Positions 27,745-35,860 of a stretch of 64,000 bases of DNA are shown here, one piece after another. The notes under the pieces were generated by a model. The model saw nothing but the letters and a program-made list of their open reading frames with translations, did not search any database and was not told the origin of the DNA. How positions within the stretch are numbered: the first letter of the stretch is position 1; every line of letters starts with the position of its first letter. The DNA is from Pedobacter sp. Leaf216. GTDB lineage: Bacteria; Bacteroidota; Bacteroidia; Sphingobacteriales; Sphingobacteriaceae. The stretch covers positions 29,441 to 93,440 of the forward strand of contig NZ_LMKM01000016.1 of assembly GCF_001421515.1 (NCBI RefSeq), read 5' to 3'. Position numbers and translations under genes: made by a program.

Positions 27745-28704
27745 ATGATCGAACTCAAGGAGATAAGCAAGAAATTTGGCCATACTCAGGCTGTAAATAC
27801 CATTTCATTTAAAGTAGAAGAAAAAGAAACGCTCGTACTATTGGGTACAAGTGGTTGCGGTAAAACAACTACCTTAAAAATGATTAACCGTTTGATTGAG
27901 CCAGATACCGGGCAGATTATCATCAATGGAGCCGACATTACCAATCAAAACCCTGATGAATTGCGGAAAGGCATTGGTTATGTGATGCAAAACATCGGGC
28001 TTTTTCCGCATTATACCATTGCCGAAAATATTGCTGTAGTACCGAAACTGTTGCGGTGGGAAAAGGAGAAAATCAAGAGCCGTACACAAGAACTTATTGG
28101 TAAACTTCATCTTCCTGAAAATGTACTAAAAATGTTTCCCCATCAACTCAGTGGCGGGCAGCAGCAACGGGTTGGCCTGGCACGTGCTTTGGTTACCAAC
28201 CCGGCTGTATTGTTAATGGATGAACCCTTTGGTGCACTTGATAATGTAACCCGGAGCAGCATTCAGAAAGAGTTTAAAGCACTCGAGGAGTTAAAACGTA
28301 AAACCATTGTTATGGTTACACACGATGTTCAGGAAGCTTTCGAACTGGCAGACAGGATCTGTTTAATGGATAAAGGAAAAATTATTCAGATCGGTACACC
28401 AAAACAATTGCTCTATCAACCGGTGAACGATTTTGCGAAGAAATTCTTAGCCAGTCAAAAACTTGCTTTAGAATTTAAAGTGGTTAATATACAGGATATT
28501 TGGTCGTTTTTACCTAAAGGAACACTTCAAGATGGAAAAGCTTTTCCGGCAAACCTTAATATATGGGAAGCTATGGAGTTGCTGAGGAATACCGACAGGC
28601 ATGAATTGTTAATATCTGCAGATAATAAGGAAAGCAAAACGGTTACTTTTGAGCAATTGACACAAGGTTTTAATCAGTTTCAAACTTCGCAACCGCATGA
28701 ATGA
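27745..28704 (+). CDS. ABC transporter ATPase, OpuCA/ProV type; probable EgtV-like
   Basis: 319 residues from ATG 27745; the frame runs open further upstream into the reductase gene, but that start would overlap. Walker A is 'GTSGCGKT' (residues 34-41), the Q loop 'YVMQNIGLFPH', the signature 'LSGGQQQR' and Walker B 'VLLMDEPFGALD'. The last 70 residues are a shortened remnant of the CBS region found in osmoprotectant ATPases. It overlaps the permease gene by 8 bp. Annotation tools would call it glycine betaine/choline uptake. The following EgtB and EgtD genes, and the permease-binding-protein fusion, match the more recent EgtUV ergothioneine importer better. Confidence 0.85.
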   Translation: MIELKEISKKFGHTQAVNTISFKVEEKETLVLLGTSGCGKTTTLKMINRLIEPDTGQIIINGADITNQNPDELRKGIGYVMQNIGLFPHYTIAENIAVVPKLLRWEKEKIKSRTQELIGKLHLPENVLKMFPHQLSGGQQQRVGLARALVTNPAVLLMDEPFGALDNVTRSSIQKEFKALEELKRKTIVMVTHDVQEAFELADRICLMDKGKIIQIGTPKQLLYQPVNDFAKKFLASQKLALEFKVVNIQDIWSFLPKGTLQDGKAFPANLNIWEAMELLRNTDRHELLISADNKESKTVTFEQLTQGFNQFQTSQPHE

Positions 28705-30268
28705 ACAACAGCAAACCTTATGGCAGTTTATGCAGGGGCAATCTGATAAATTGCTTAACCAAACCTTGCAGCATGTAGGTTTAACTTTTATTTCGCTTTT
28801 ACTGGCCATAGCCATTGGTTTGCCCTTGGGTATCTTAATAGCACGAAAAAGAAAGCTTTCGGGTACAGTTTTGGGTATTGCAGGTGTGCTGCAAACCATT
28901 CCAAGTATTGCCTTATTGGGCTTTATGATTCCTGTTTTGGGTATAGGTGCCAAGCCCGCCATTGTGGCCTTGCTTATTTATGCCCTTTTGCCCATTATCC
29001 GCAATACTTACACTGGTATTATTGGTATTGATCAGCATATAAAAGAAGCTGCAAGGGCTATGGGGATGAGCAGAAGTCAGATTTTATTAAAAGTAGAATT
29101 GCCTTTAGCCATGCCGGTAATTTTGGCGGGCATCCGTACCGCTACGGTAATTAATGTTGGTGTAGCCACATTGGCCTCTTTTATTGCCGCCGGCGGATTG
29201 GGAGAGTTTATTTTTGGAGGCATTTCGCTTAATAATACCAACATGATCCTGGCAGGAGCAATCCCCGCGGCACTGCTTGCAATTATTCTGGATGCTTTAC
29301 TTTCATTAATTCAGAAAATGGATTTTAAAAAGTTAAGGCGGGCACTCTATGTTTTTCCTGTTGTAATTTTAATTTTAGGTGGTTTTTACGCGCTCCCATC
29401 TGCTTATGGTTCTACGCTAACAGCCGGATTTACCCCCGAATTTATGGGTAGGCAAGATGGAGATCTAGGCTTAAGATCGGTATATGGTTTAAAGATTCAT
29501 ACCATCGTAATCAGTGATGCGGTAATGTATAAAGCAGCGTACGCTAAAGAACTCGATGTAATTAGTGGTTATTCTACCGATGGCCGTTTAAAAGCTTTCG
29601 ACCTTAAAATTCTTAAAGATGATAAAAACATTTTTCCACCATATTACGCAGCACCAATAGTTCGGAACGAAGCATTAAAGCAATTTCCTCAGTTGGAGGA
29701 AACATTAAATCTCCTTGCAGATAAAATTACGGATGCTGCGATGACCGATCTAAACTATAAAACGGATTACCTGCACCAGTCTCCAGAACGGGTAGCTAAG
29801 GATTTCCTGATCAGTATCGGGTTATATAAAGCCCCTAAAAATGGCCATAACGGCACAATAAGAATTGGTTCCAAAATTTTTGGTGAGCAATATATCCTCG
29901 CAGAAATGTACAGTATGCTGATTAAAGGCTACACAGATTACGATGTATCAACCAAAACTGGACTTGGTGGAACAAAGATATGTTTTGATGCACTAACCAA
30001 TAACCAGATCGATTTTTATCCTGAATATACCGGAACAGGCTTGCTGGTTTTGCTGCAGCCAGATGCAAAAGTAGCAAAAGAAATGGCCCACGATAAAGAA
30101 AAAACCTACAATTATGTATCGGCAGAATTTGAAAAGAAATTCAAAATCAAATGGCTTAAACCTATTGGTTTTAACAATTCTTATGCATTAATGATGCGGC
30201 GAAAACAATCAAAAGATCTGAATGTTAATACCATCACAGATCTTAAAAACTATCTAGATAAAAATTAA
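28697..30268 (+). CDS. ABC permease fused to a circularly permuted OpuAC-type binding domain; probable EgtU-like
   Basis: 523 residues. Residues 1-210 are a BPD-type permease with six hydrophobic helices and the coupling 'EAARAMGMSRSQILLKVELPLA'. A further helix (about 217-240) tethers a binding domain outside the inner membrane. That domain is of the OpuAC/QAT family, but its halves are reversed. Residues 242-385 ('TAGFTPEFM', 'YSTDGRLKAFDL', 'FPPYYAAPIVR', 'DLNYKTD') correspond to the second half of relatives. Residues 388-523 ('IRIGSKIFGEQYILAEMY', 'DFYPEYTGTG', 'GFNNSYAL', 'TITDLKNYL') correspond to the first half. Permease-binding-domain fusions are typical of EgtU. Ligand inferred from egtB/egtD next door: ergothioneine. 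Confidence 0.88.
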   Translation: MNEQQQTLWQFMQGQSDKLLNQTLQHVGLTFISLLLAIAIGLPLGILIARKRKLSGTVLGIAGVLQTIPSIALLGFMIPVLGIGAKPAIVALLIYALLPIIRNTYTGIIGIDQHIKEAARAMGMSRSQILLKVELPLAMPVILAGIRTATVINVGVATLASFIAAGGLGEFIFGGISLNNTNMILAGAIPAALLAIILDALLSLIQKMDFKKLRRALYVFPVVILILGGFYALPSAYGSTLTAGFTPEFMGRQDGDLGLRSVYGLKIHTIVISDAVMYKAAYAKELDVISGYSTDGRLKAFDLKILKDDKNIFPPYYAAPIVRNEALKQFPQLEETLNLLADKITDAAMTDLNYKTDYLHQSPERVAKDFLISIGLYKAPKNGHNGTIRIGSKIFGEQYILAEMYSMLIKGYTDYDVSTKTGLGGTKICFDALTNNQIDFYPEYTGTGLLVLLQPDAKVAKEMAHDKEKTYNYVSAEFEKKFKIKWLKPIGFNNSYALMMRRKQSKDLNVNTITDLKNYLDKN

Positions 30269-31419
30269 TGACACTGGCAGAAGAATACTTGGAGATAAGG
30301 AAATGCTCCGAACAAATTTGCGAACCGCTGCAAACAGAAGATTATGTGGTACAGCCTGTGGCAGATGTAAGTCCTCCGAAATGGCATTTGGGGCATACCA
30401 CCTGGTTCTTCGAAACCTTTATATTAAATCCGTTTGCTGTTAATTACCAGGTATATAACGATGACTATAGTTTTGTTTTTAATAGTTATTATGAAACTGT
30501 AGGCAATCGGGTAATCCGTACAGACCGCGGAAATTTAAGCCGCCCGAGTGTAAATGAAATTTACCAGTACAGGGCTTACGTGGATGAAGCCATGGTAAAA
30601 TTTTTAGCTCAACCAATCGCCGATGAAATTAAAGCTTTATTGGTTTTAGGTTTTAACCACGAACAACAACATCAGGAACTTTTGCTTACCGATATTAAAT
30701 ACATTTTAGGCAATAATCCACTCTTTCCGGTATATTCTACGCTTAAAAAGGAAGTTTTGCATCACAGTAATGGGGATGATGGTTTTATTGATATTAAAGA
30801 AGGTATTTACGAAATTGGCTATAACGGAAATGATTTCAGTTTCGATAATGAACTGAACAGGCACAAAGTTTACCTGCAAAATTTCTCCATCAGTAAAACA
30901 CTGATAAGCAATGCCGAATTTATTCGATTTATTGAAGCCGGAGGTTATGAAAACTTTAATTACTGGCATGCTGAAGGTTGGGATTGGTTAAAAACCAACC
31001 ACATTGCCTCACCCATGTATTGGCACTTAATTGATGCAAAATGGTTCAATTATACATTAAGCGGCCTTTTACCTGTTGATCTAAATGCCCCGGTAACGCA
31101 CATTAGTTATTACGAAGCCTATGCTTTTGCAAGCTGGAAAGGAATGCGTTTACCCACAGAGTTCGAATGGGAAATTGCCGCACAAAACTTCAACTGGGGC
31201 GAACGGTGGGAGTGGACAGAAAGTGCATATCTGCCTTATCCCGGTTTTAGCAAAGCACCAGGCGCAATAGGCGAGTACAATGGTAAGTTTATGGTTAACC
31301 AAAAAGTACTTCGGGGCGCATCAATAGCTACACCCGATAACCATTCGAGAATCACTTATCGAAATTTCTTTCACCCACTTTTAAGATGGCAATATACAGG
31401 CCTCCGCCTGGTAAAATAG
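30268..31419 (+). CDS. egtB: Ergothioneine biosynthesis protein EgtB (sulfoxide synthase)
   Basis: 383 residues; the start overlaps the permease stop by one base. An N-terminal DinB-like helical domain carries the non-haem iron ligands: 'WHLGHTTWFFE' (His43) and 'HEQQHQE' (His131, His135). The C-terminal FGE-sulfatase-like domain ends 'LRWQYTGLRLVK'. EgtB joins a thiol (gamma-glutamylcysteine in actinobacteria, cysteine in several other lineages) to hercynine with oxygen, giving the sulfoxide. No egtC amidohydrolase or egtA ligase is in the window, which favours direct use of cysteine. It is followed by egtD seven bases on. Confidence 0.92.
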   Translation: MTLAEEYLEIRKCSEQICEPLQTEDYVVQPVADVSPPKWHLGHTTWFFETFILNPFAVNYQVYNDDYSFVFNSYYETVGNRVIRTDRGNLSRPSVNEIYQYRAYVDEAMVKFLAQPIADEIKALLVLGFNHEQQHQELLLTDIKYILGNNPLFPVYSTLKKEVLHHSNGDDGFIDIKEGIYEIGYNGNDFSFDNELNRHKVYLQNFSISKTLISNAEFIRFIEAGGYENFNYWHAEGWDWLKTNHIASPMYWHLIDAKWFNYTLSGLLPVDLNAPVTHISYYEAYAFASWKGMRLPTEFEWEIAAQNFNWGERWEWTESAYLPYPGFSKAPGAIGEYNGKFMVNQKVLRGASIATPDNHSRITYRNFFHPLLRWQYTGLRLVK

Positions 31420-31426
31420 TATAGAT

Positions 31427-32401
31427 ATGACCACCACCACTATCGAAACAACAACCGACCAAAAAACACAGTTTCTCCAAGAAACCTTAACGGGTTTGCA
31501 ATCTGAACCGAAATTTATGCTTTCCAAGTATTTTTATGATGCTACCGGAGACCGTATTTTTCAACAGATTATGGATATGGAGGAATATTATTTAACCAAT
31601 GCCGAAATGGAGATTCTTCAATATCAGGCCGATCAGCTTTCGCAGGCAATTGCTGCAGATGGAAGTTCTTTTGATCTGATTGAATTGGGAGCCGGGGATG
31701 CCACAAAATCTATACATCTGCTTAATTCATTGATGAGCAGTAATTTGGAGTTTAGTTATTTACCCATCGATATTTCAGCGCATGTAATTGATGATCTTGA
31801 AGAAAACCTTCCGAAAAAGCTTCCGGGCTTAAATATGACTGGCTTAAATGGCGATTATTTTGACATGCTCAAAAGGGCTGCAGAACTATCAAACCGTAGG
31901 AAAGTAGTATTGTTTATGGGTGCAAACATCGGAAACATGAATATCGCCGATGCAGAAAAATTCTGTATTTCATTAAAAGAGATACTTTCGCCTAACGATT
32001 TTTTAATTATTGGTTTCGACCTGAAGAAAAACCCGCAAAAAATCCTTGCAGCCTATAATGATCAGGCGGGTATTACAAAATCGTTTAACCTTAACCTGCT
32101 AAACCGCATTAATAAAGAACTCGATGGTAATTTTAATCTTGAATATTTTGATCACTATGCAAGTTATGATCCTGCATCAGGTGCCTGTAAAAGTTACCTC
32201 ATCAGTTTAAAAAACCAGATTGTGAACATTGGGAACCAGGCCGTACATTTTGCTGAAAATGAACATGTTTACATGGAGATATCACAAAAATATTCACTTG
32301 CTGATATCGATCAATTGGCTGAGAAAACAGGTTTTAAGCCGCTTCAACGCTTTTTCGATCAAAATCAATACTTTGTAGATGCCATTTGGAAGGTAGATTA
32401 A
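31427..32401 (+). CDS. egtD: L-histidine N-alpha-methyltransferase EgtD
   Basis: 324 residues. The EgtD hallmark 'KYFYDATGDRIFQQIMDMEE' segment (residues 34-53) and 'YYLTNAE' precede the SAM-binding loop 'IELGAGDATKS' (85-95), then 'LPIDIS' and 'FMGANIGNM'. The enzyme trimethylates histidine to hercynine, the first step to ergothioneine and the substrate of EgtB. Last gene of the five-gene operon; its stop overlaps the convergent PLP-enzyme stop by four bases. Confidence 0.93.
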   Translation: MTTTTIETTTDQKTQFLQETLTGLQSEPKFMLSKYFYDATGDRIFQQIMDMEEYYLTNAEMEILQYQADQLSQAIAADGSSFDLIELGAGDATKSIHLLNSLMSSNLEFSYLPIDISAHVIDDLEENLPKKLPGLNMTGLNGDYFDMLKRAAELSNRRKVVLFMGANIGNMNIADAEKFCISLKEILSPNDFLIIGFDLKKNPQKILAAYNDQAGITKSFNLNLLNRINKELDGNFNLEYFDHYASYDPASGACKSYLISLKNQIVNIGNQAVHFAENEHVYMEISQKYSLADIDQLAEKTGFKPLQRFFDQNQYFVDAIWKVD

Positions 32402-33477
32402 TTTCTGCCATCCAAAACTGTTAAAAGGCGGTTTAAATCTTCCTCTGTATTGTAAAAATGGAACGAAATCCGGGTTCCCGTTCCCCTGGGTGAACATATT
32501 ATTTTTGCCTCGGCAAGTTGGTTTACTTTGTTTTCATGCAACGGCATACTCATAATAGTTGATTGGTATTTTCTATCCAGCATCCAGTCTGGAATTAACC
32601 CCCTCGAATTTAATTCGAATCTGGCTTTGTTGCTTAACGTTTGTGTCAGTTTCTCAATCGAATCGAAACCGATTGCAGCAAGCTCCGCTAAACTTTCGTT
32701 TAATGCACCAAAGTTTAACGTATCCAAATGCCCCGGTTCAAAACACATTGATAAATGGGTTTTTCCCTTCAAAAATGGAGTATTTGGTAATTCTGCCAGT
32801 TTCTTTTGGCTGTAAACTGCCTCTTTCATTTGATCGGAAAGAAAAACATATCCATTTCCAAAGCCACCTAAAAGCCATTTATAACCACTTCCAATCAAGG
32901 CATCCAATCCTGATTTTTCAAAATCAAACGCTGTTGTGCCTGTAAACTGTGTGCCGTCACCAACTAATAAAAGTTTAGGGTAGTTACTTTTAAGTTTCTG
33001 AATAAACTCATCGTCCATTCTTAATCCGCTGATGTACTGCACCATGCTAAATGAAAATACTGTGGGCTTAAAAGTATCAATTGCATGGATAATATTTTCC
33101 TCTAAATTTTTATCAATTGCCACTGTACGGTATTCGAAACCACCACTGCGCACAGGATAACTCACTGATAGATATTCTTCTTCCAATAGCAGAAAACGAT
33201 GGTTTTTATCCAATCCGGCCAACAAAGTATTAAACCCGACCGAGAAATTTTGAACAAGAAAGGTGTTTTCAGTTTTTGATCCGAAAAGGCCGCTTATAGT
33301 ATTTCTCAGCTTATCGATTAATGGCAGGTTTTCCGTTCTGAACATGCTTCCTCCGGCAATAAAATCGTCATCATGTTTGGTTCTCCAATCAGCAATATTT
33401 TGAGATAAGATACCAGCGTTTGCAGTATTGAGGTAAGTATAGGCTTCGAGGATCGGAAAAGATAGGTTCATGCTCAA
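32398..33477 (-). CDS. Class-V aminotransferase-fold PLP enzyme; candidate EgtE-type C-S lyase
   Basis: 359 residues, cytoplasmic. The class-V fold is shown by 'FLVQNFSVGFNTLL', the 'LLLVGDGTQFTG' strand carrying the pyridine-nitrogen Asp, and the PLP lysine Lys200 in 'GSGYKWLLGGFGNGY'. The family holds cysteine desulfurases, kynureninases, isopenicillin epimerase-like enzymes and the ergothioneine sulfoxide lyase EgtE. It converges on egtD with a four-base overlap, so it is not in the same transcript. It would complete the pathway if it cleaves hercynylcysteine sulfoxide. The length fits EgtE, but a generic selenocysteine-lyase-like enzyme is the fallback. Confidence 0.8.
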   Translation of the reverse strand: MSMNLSFPILEAYTYLNTANAGILSQNIADWRTKHDDDFIAGGSMFRTENLPLIDKLRNTISGLFGSKTENTFLVQNFSVGFNTLLAGLDKNHRFLLLEEEYLSVSYPVRSGGFEYRTVAIDKNLEENIIHAIDTFKPTVFSFSMVQYISGLRMDDEFIQKLKSNYPKLLLVGDGTQFTGTTAFDFEKSGLDALIGSGYKWLLGGFGNGYVFLSDQMKEAVYSQKKLAELPNTPFLKGKTHLSMCFEPGHLDTLNFGALNESLAELAAIGFDSIEKLTQTLSNKARFELNSRGLIPDWMLDRKYQSTIMSMPLHENKVNQLAEAKIICSPRGTGTRISFHFYNTEEDLNRLLTVLDGRN

Positions 33478-33582
33478 AATTAGCAGAAATACGTATAAAA
33501 CAAACAGTCTAAGTTTTTAAACTGAATTTTATACAAACCTATGAGAAACACGATTGTTATTTATACAATTCGAGACGTTACT

Positions 33583-34059
33583 ATGGACAATCAAACATCA
33601 ATACTGATTACAGAACTGAAAAAGCTATTAAATGGAGGAGGGGCCCATGTAGGTTTTAAAGATGCCGTTGCCGATCTGCCATTTAATTTATTAGGAGAAA
33701 AGCCCCATAATTTGCCTTATAGCATTTGGCAACTGGTAGAACACATAAAAATTGCCCAATGGGATATGCTCGAATTTAGTAAAGACGGTTCGCACCAATC
33801 GCCAAAATGGCCCGATGAATATTGGCCTAAAGCACTTGCTCCAACAGATGAAGCAGCCTGGAACAATACACTGAAGCAGATTGATAGTAATTTAAATGAA
33901 TTTATTGCGCTTTTGGATGCTGCTGATTTATTTGAGGCAATTCCACATGGCGATGGACAAAGTGTATTGCGTGAAGCTTTGCAGATTGCTGATCATAATG
34001 CTTATCATGTTGCTGAAATTGTAGTCATCAGGCGTTTAATGGGGGCCTGGAAAAGTTAG
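33583..34059 (+). CDS. DinB-family putative metal-dependent protein
   Basis: 158 residues from ATG 33583, chosen over 33541 because the fold begins at 'MDNQTSILITELKKLL'. A four-helix DinB/YfiT-like bundle with candidate metal histidines in 'LVEHIKIAQWDMLEF', and 'IADHNAYHVAEIVVIRRL' near the C-terminus. Such proteins are often thiol-dependent S-transferases (bacillithiol, mycothiol) or of unknown role. It is divergent from the PLP enzyme. A link to the ergothioneine locus is possible from position only. Confidence 0.8.
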   Translation: MDNQTSILITELKKLLNGGGAHVGFKDAVADLPFNLLGEKPHNLPYSIWQLVEHIKIAQWDMLEFSKDGSHQSPKWPDEYWPKALAPTDEAAWNNTLKQIDSNLNEFIALLDAADLFEAIPHGDGQSVLREALQIADHNAYHVAEIVVIRRLMGAWKS

Positions 34060-34232
34060 GTGTTTCAACACGGATTTACATGGATTTAAATTTGTTTGTA
34101 TTTCACAACAACATCGCTGAGAAAGATGTCTCATTCAGGCCTTATTATTGACGCTTATGCAACCAAAATTTGTAAAAATAACCCGCTACATTTAATCATG
34201 CGATTTTACATAACTGAATTAATTAAATAACT

Positions 34233-34616
34233 ATGTTACAAAATTCCAAAGCATTCAGCTCATTTTCTGTAGATGATTTACAGAAAGCAAAAGATTTTTA
34301 CCAGGGTATATTGGGTATTGAGGTTAAAGATAACCCGATGGGATTGATTGAGTTAGTAATATCTGGCTCAACTAATGTATTACTATATCCAAAGCCCAAT
34401 CACGTTCCGGCAACGTTTACTGTGCTTAATTTTCCGGTTGATAATATAGATCAAACAGTGGATGAACTTATAGCAAAGGGGGTGCAATTCGAGATTTACA
34501 ATCAGGACACGATTAAAACAGATGAAAAAGGTATATCCCGCGGAAATGGAGGACCAAATATTGCCTGGTTTAGAGATCCTTCCGGTAATATATTATCTAT
34601 TCTGGAAACGGCTTAA
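34233..34616 (+). CDS. VOC (glyoxalase/bleomycin-resistance) family protein
   Basis: 127 residues with two beta-alpha-beta-beta-beta modules: '[21 protein letters not shown]' opens the first and '[16 protein letters not shown]' closes the second. The latter holds the usual metal Glu. The family includes glyoxalases, dioxygenases and drug-binding proteins; the substrate cannot be told. Stand-alone gene after a 173-bp gap. Confidence 0.85.
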   Translation: MLQNSKAFSSFSVDDLQKAKDFYQGILGIEVKDNPMGLIELVISGSTNVLLYPKPNHVPATFTVLNFPVDNIDQTVDELIAKGVQFEIYNQDTIKTDEKGISRGNGGPNIAWFRDPSGNILSILETA

Positions 34617-34630
34617 AAGCTTTAACACTT

Positions 34631-34657
34631 CCGAAGTTCGCACAAGGCCAACTTCGG
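34631..34657. terminator. Hairpin between convergent genes
   Basis: CCGAAGTT and AACTTCGG form a perfect eight-base-pair stem with an 11-base loop between the VOC gene and ackA. No strong T-run follows on either strand. Confidence 0.5.
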
Positions 34658-34662
34658 ATTCA

Positions 34663-35859
34663 TTATGCTAAAAGTCCAAAACACTGATAAGCAATTTCAT
34701 ATTCTTCATTTGTGGGTATTACCAAAATCTTAACTTTCGAATTAACAGTATTAATTTCTTTTAATTCGCCTTTGTAGGCAATATTTTGATCTTGATCCAG
34801 TTCAATACCAAGGTAATTGAGTTCAGCACATACAGCCTCTCGCATATTGCTATCATTTTCGCCAACCCCCGCAGTAAATATCACCGCATCAATACCATTT
34901 AACACTGCTGCATAAGCACCAATAAATTTCCTAATCCTGTAAGCGTACAGTTTTAGGGCTAAAACAGCCGCTTGATTTCCTTCGCTTACCAATTTTTTGA
35001 TATCACGCATATCGCTCGAGCCACCTACACCTAAAAGCCCTGATTGTTTATTAACCAGTGTGCTCAATTGCTCCAATGTATAACCCGCATGCTCCATTAA
35101 ATGGAAAATAACCGAAGGATCAATATCTCCGGAACGTGTACCCATCATTAATCCACTTAACGGGCCAAAACCCATACTGGTATCGATAGATTTACCGTCT
35201 TTTATGGCTGTAATGCTGCAGCCATTGCCCAGATGGATACTGATAATTTTACTGTGCAACTTGTTTAACCATTTTATAGCCTGTTCGCTTACATATTTAT
35301 GGCTTGTACCATGAAAACCATACACCCTGATGTTATGCTCTTTATAATACCATTCCGGAATGGCATAGCGGTAAGCCTGCTCGGGTATGGTTTGATGAAA
35401 CGCAGTATCAAATACTGCAATTTGCCTTGCATTAACAAAAGTTTGTTCTGCTACCTCTATGCATTTGTAATTAACAGGATTATGGAGCGGTGCCAGCGAA
35501 AATAGCTTTTTGATCAGCTTTTTTACATCATCAGTTATAATTACCGGACCCGAAAAGTTTTCGCCACCATGTACTACACGGTGTCCAACGGCATCAATAT
35601 CATCCGGACTATTAATTACCGCATGTAATCCTTCCGTTAATAAGGAGAGCACTTGTTTTAAACCTTCTCCATGGTTGGCAATAAAACCAGTTTCTTCAAT
35701 ACTGTGTTTTTCTGCTCCCTTGTAAACGGTGTGTTTTACAAATGAACCTTCAATGCCAATACGTTCTACTAAACCACTGCAAACAGGGGCTTTTTCTGGC
35801 ATTTTAAAAAGCTGGTATTTTAAGGAACTGCTTCCTGAATTAATTACTAAAATGTTCAT
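34663..35859 (-). CDS. ackA: Acetate kinase
   Basis: 398 residues, full family length. N-terminal 'ILVINSGSSSLKYQLF', then 'GHRVVHGGENF', 'VFDTAFHQTIPEQAYRYAIP', 'YGFHGTSHKYVS', 'ISIHLGNGCSITAI' and 'TRSGDIDPSV', all acetokinase signatures. It converts acetyl phosphate and ADP to acetate and ATP. The gene lies one base after pta in the same direction, forming the usual acetate overflow and acetyl-phosphate module. Confidence 0.97.
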   Translation of the reverse strand: MNILVINSGSSSLKYQLFKMPEKAPVCSGLVERIGIEGSFVKHTVYKGAEKHSIEETGFIANHGEGLKQVLSLLTEGLHAVINSPDDIDAVGHRVVHGGENFSGPVIITDDVKKLIKKLFSLAPLHNPVNYKCIEVAEQTFVNARQIAVFDTAFHQTIPEQAYRYAIPEWYYKEHNIRVYGFHGTSHKYVSEQAIKWLNKLHSKIISIHLGNGCSITAIKDGKSIDTSMGFGPLSGLMMGTRSGDIDPSVIFHLMEHAGYTLEQLSTLVNKQSGLLGVGGSSDMRDIKKLVSEGNQAAVLALKLYAYRIRKFIGAYAAVLNGIDAVIFTAGVGENDSNMREAVCAELNYLGIELDQDQNIAYKGELKEINTVNSKVKILVIPTNEEYEIAYQCFGLLA

Positions 35860-35860
35860 G

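Noticed and set aside
27745..30268. Plain annotation as glycine betaine/choline (osmoprotectant) transporter
   Set aside because: The family match alone allows it, but tight coupling to egtB and egtD and the fused permease-binding domain favour an EgtUV-type importer; kept only as the fallback.
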